Origin: Desulfobacterales bacterium
GTDB taxonomy: Bacteria > Desulfobacterota > Desulfobacteria > Desulfobacterales > C00003106
Direction: 5' to 3'
Assembly (NCBI GenBank): GCA_030672555.1
Contig: DAOVGD010000065.1
Coordinates: 1-8,931 of the forward strand
Length of the DNA stretch: 8,931 bases
A program made the position numbers and the translations under genes. The stretch's first letter is position 1; each line of letters opens with the position of its first letter. Positions 6,903 through 8,931 of the stretch are shown here, one piece after another. The notes under the pieces were generated by a model. It saw only the letters and a program-made list of their open reading frames with translations, was not told the origin of the DNA and did not search any database.

Positions 6903-7666
6903 CTTTGCCAACGTTTTGACTCCAATGATCGCAGAGTGATGAACAAAAACAGAATGGTGAGATTTAGATAATATACGATATCGCGCGTATCAACGATCCC
7001 CTTGGAAAAGTTGTCGAAATGGTTAAGAAATGATAAATGTGCCAATAAACTCCCCCACCCTGATCCAACAAATGTTTCACACCATCCCAAAAGCCAGAAC
7101 ATGAGGAGCGCTCCGAATGATCCTGCCGCTGCCACAATCTGGTTCTCTGTAAATGATGAGAACATCAACCCCATGGCAATGAACGCTCCGCCCAAGAGGA
7201 AGAGTCCTATGTAACCCGTGATAACTGTACCGGTATCCGGCGCCGCATACTTGTATAAGAGTGCGGGATAGAAGCCGGTCAGGGAGATCATAGTGAGAAA
7301 GATCGTAAATGCGGCAGCGAATTTCCCCATCAAAAGCTCAACTTCCCGTATGGGATAACTCATAACAAGTTCAAGTGTCCCTGTCTTTTGCTCTTCAGCA
7401 AAGAGTTTCATAGTAATAATGGGCATCATCATAAGCATGAATACACTTATGTTTCTAAAGGTCGGCTTAAGAACTATTTCTGTAACATTAATGTCTCCTG
7501 CATACTCCATCTGGGATGCCTGCAGGCTGATATTGCTAAAAAATGCAACGGAACTATAAAATATATATCCCGATAATACTAAAAAAGTAGTAAGAACCAC
7601 ATACGCAATAGGCGATGTAAAGTATACATAAACTTCCCTTTTCCAGATACTATATATATTTCTCAT
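6899..7666 (-). CDS. ABC-2 type permease, GldF-like
   Basis: This 255-residue inner-membrane protein has six predicted helices (about 19-40, 72-88, 112-135, 150-170, 177-195 and 228-246). The cytoplasmic 'EEQKTGTLELVMSYPI' (91-106) after helix 2 is the characteristic ABC-2 coupling motif also seen in GldF and NosY-type permeases. It forms the channel partner of the ATPase encoded 3 bp upstream, and its stop codon overlaps the start of the GldG-like gene. Substrate cannot be told from sequence: related systems have been linked to export of lipids, polymers or proteins. The C-terminus is short and basic ('SLESKRWQR'). Start, length and helix count are normal for the family. Confidence 0.9.
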   Translation of the reverse strand: MRNIYSIWKREVYVYFTSPIAYVVLTTFLVLSGYIFYSSVAFFSNISLQASQMEYAGDINVTEIVLKPTFRNISVFMLMMMPIITMKLFAEEQKTGTLELVMSYPIREVELLMGKFAAAFTIFLTMISLTGFYPALLYKYAAPDTGTVITGYIGLFLLGGAFIAMGLMFSSFTENQIVAAAGSFGALLMFWLLGWCETFVGSGWGSLLAHLSFLNHFDNFSKGIVDTRDIVYYLNLTILFLFITLRSLESKRWQR

Positions 7667-7669
7667 CCT

Positions 7670-8602
7670 CTATCTTTCTTCTCTGGTAAGCCGGATAAAT
7701 ACATCTTCCAGGCTGGCCCGAACTGCGCGCATCTCCAGAAGTGACCATCCTGCGGTAATAATGGACCGGGACAATGTATCCCGAATCTCTCTTCCGTCTT
7801 TTGTTTCTACTGTATAGCGACCGATTCCTGTTTTTTGATCAATTTCCGACGCGATCGATCCGACTCCAGGGATGCCTCGAAGTCTTGTAAGAACTTCAGC
7901 CTCCGGCCCCTTGATTTCAAGGAGCACCTTATCTGCTGTACGCCCTGTAAGACGTTGTGGAGTATCTATGGCTACAATTCGACCATTGTTTATGATGGCT
8001 ACCCGCCGGCACATCATGCTGACCTCAGGGAGGATGTGGCTGCTGAGAATCACAGTTTTTCGACCTGCAAAGCCCATGATAAGCTTTCGAATATCCGTGA
8101 TTTGCCTGGGGTCAAGGCCTATGGTGGGCTCATCAAGGATTAGGACATCCGGATTACGGAGTATGGCCTGGGCGATACCGACACGTTGTCGGAACCCCTT
8201 AGAGAGTTTCCCTATTATGCGATTTTTGACCGGCATAAGACTGCACCGGTCAAGCACTCTCGCAACCTCTTTTGACACATTTTTGGCTTCCACCCCTTTC
8301 ATGCTTGCCACAAACTTAAGGTAGGCCGACACCGGCATCTCATTGTATATAGGTACGTTTTCAGGAAGATAGCCCAAACGCCTTCGAACTTCGATTGATT
8401 GATCAAAGACATCGAATCCGGCAATACGGGCAGAACCGGATGTGGCCGGAAAAAGTCCGGTTAATATCCTGATAGTAGTTGTTTTTCCAGCTCCATTAGG
8501 ACCAAGAAAACCGAGAATCTCACCTTTGTTCACATGAAACGAAACGTTCTTTATAGCGGTGATAGTGCCAAACTTTTTTGTCAGTCTCGTTGCTTCAATC
8601 AT
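7670..8602 (-). CDS. ABC transporter ATP-binding protein, GldA-like
   Basis: This 310-residue cytoplasmic ATPase powers the membrane complex encoded by the next genes. Motifs are complete: Walker A 'GPNGAGKTT' (34-42), signature 'LSKGFRQRVG' (133-142), Walker B 'VLILDEP' with catalytic E158, D-loop 'GLD' and switch H189 ('SSH'). The Q-loop reads 'GYLPENVPIY' (77-86) with Glu at 81 in place of Gln, which is common in GldA/NosF-like export ATPases. Residues about 220-310 form the extra C-terminal domain of this subgroup. It is the first gene of the cluster: a 3-bp gap separates it from the permease. The ATG at 8602 has only a weak GAG upstream. Upstream lies a TATAAT box inside an inverted repeat. 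Assignment to the GldA-like group rests on the gene order as well as on the motifs. Confidence 0.93.
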   Translation of the reverse strand: MIEATRLTKKFGTITAIKNVSFHVNKGEILGFLGPNGAGKTTTIRILTGLFPATSGSARIAGFDVFDQSIEVRRRLGYLPENVPIYNEMPVSAYLKFVASMKGVEAKNVSKEVARVLDRCSLMPVKNRIIGKLSKGFRQRVGIAQAILRNPDVLILDEPTIGLDPRQITDIRKLIMGFAGRKTVILSSHILPEVSMMCRRVAIINNGRIVAIDTPQRLTGRTADKVLLEIKGPEAEVLTRLRGIPGVGSIASEIDQKTGIGRYTVETKDGREIRDTLSRSIITAGWSLLEMRAVRASLEDVFIRLTREER

Positions 8603-8673
8603 AATCTCAACTTAAAAGCTCGCAAAAAGGAGCCCGACTCGACCGATTAGATACTTTTGTGAAATTTGGTTGC

Positions 8674-8698
8674 TAATATCATAAATTATATGATATTA
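8674..8698 (-). promoter_or_regulatory. Inverted repeat containing a TATAAT box; candidate promoter/operator of the ABC cluster
   Basis: TAATATCATA (8674-8683) and TATGATATTA (8689-8698) form a perfect 10-bp dyad around a 5-base spacer. On the minus strand a consensus TATAAT (8690-8685) straddles the inner edge of one arm, about 83 bases from the ATPase start at 8602. No good TTGACA-type -35 stands 16-18 bases upstream, so activity may need an activator or the dyad may bind a repressor. This is inferred from sequence only. An AT-only dyad of this size can arise by chance in AT-rich DNA. Confidence 0.4.
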
Positions 8699-8851
8699 AC
8701 CATTAAATTAATAGGACTAAACAAAAAGGGCAAGTAAATAGTTAAACATAACGCATCCGTTTTGTTTGTCAATACTTGCTGTCCACTCAGCAGGGAAACG
8801 TCAAAGTCGATGCGAACATAAGAGAGCAACATAGTTCCAGGAGGTTGAAGA

Positions 8852-8919
8852 CTCACGCAAAGCCGCAAAGACCGCAAAGGACAAAAAAAAACCTTAGCGA
8901 CTTTGCGCCTTTGCGTGAG
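8852..8919. repeat. GCAAAG-type palindromic intergenic repeat
   Basis: CTCACGCAAAG (8852-8862) pairs perfectly with CTTTGCGTGAG (8909-8919). Next, 8864-8870 pairs with 8901-8907. With one bulged base, CGC (8873-8875) pairs with GCG (8897-8899) and AAGG (8877-8880) with CCTT (8892-8895), closing on an A-rich loop (8881-8891). Each arm is built of GCAAAG units about 8-9 bases apart. From memory, runs of this CGCAAAG type recur in intergenic DNA of many unrelated bacteria, so this is probably a dispersed non-coding repeat. It could also act as a bidirectional transcription barrier at the edge of the ABC cluster. Confidence 0.7.
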
Positions 8920-8931
8920 AATTTTAGACTT

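Larger units (their letters stand above)
8603..8931. other. Gene-free upstream region of the ABC cluster
   Basis: No gene is supported in these 329 bases. The part nearest the ATPase is AT-rich and carries the inverted repeat with a TATAAT box (8674-8698). The far end is a long GCAAAG-type hairpin (8852-8919). A 63-codon minus ORF (8877-8686) runs from the hairpin into the AT-rich part, shows no family features and is rejected. Confidence 0.6.

Noticed and set aside
8619..8634. GCTC/GAGC mini-hairpin followed by TTTT in the ATPase leader (minus strand)
   Set aside because: The stem is only 4 bp with a short T-run, too weak to call an attenuator or terminator.
8686..8877. 63-codon minus ORF upstream of the ABC ATPase
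   Set aside because: It starts inside the GCAAAG hairpin, crosses an AT-rich non-coding region and ends in the inverted repeat. It has no family features.

Overview
The window looks like a chromosomal piece of a Gram-negative, probably anaerobic, bacterium of the Desulfobacterota (old Deltaproteobacteria) type. This is inferred from three things: a short DksA-type zinc-finger protein followed by a PHP phosphoesterase and enolase, a GldA/GldF/GldG-like ABC system with a DUF4340 protein, and the style of the enolase C-terminus. No rRNA or other marker gene is present to confirm it. I see no tRNA, CRISPR array, transposase or phage gene. Every convincing gene is on the minus strand, so the window is best read from high to low coordinates.

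Layout in the direction of transcription. Positions 8931-8603 hold no gene. They contain a GCAAAG-rich hairpin repeat (8852-8919) and an AT-rich region with a perfect 10-bp inverted repeat around a TATAAT box (8674-8698), a plausible promoter/operator. Next comes a tight cluster: ABC ATPase (8602-7670), ABC-2 permease (7666-6899), GldG-like auxiliary protein (6902-5343), DUF4340 membrane-anchored protein (5346-4804) and DnaJ (4749-3649). The first four are coupled by a 3-nt gap and two 4-nt ATGA stop/start overlaps. dnaJ follows 54 nt later and may be read from the same transcript.

A 147-bp gap with a possible promoter precedes a second cluster: DksA/TraR-type zinc-finger regulator (3501-3139), PHP-domain phosphoesterase (3142-2249, ATGA overlap) and enolase (2228-960, 20 nt gap, strong ribosome binding site). 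Downstream of enolase is a 309-bp gene-free stretch with a good stem-loop (883-919) and an imperfect palindrome (719-791). Then comes a small unrecognised protein with an apparent HMA-like fold lacking metal-binding cysteines (650-237). The last 236 bases hold no gene but contain a 99-bp imperfect palindrome (12-110).

How it fits together: the first cluster probably builds an inner-membrane ABC complex (ATPase, six-helix permease, large GldG/DUF4340 pair facing the periplasm) whose substrate is unknown. The second pairs a likely transcription regulator with a nucleotide/RNA phosphoesterase and a glycolytic enzyme. No clearly new multi-gene system is visible. The less ordinary signals are the three palindromic intergenic elements, the half-length DUF4340 protein abutting dnaJ, and the cysteine-less HMA-like protein.
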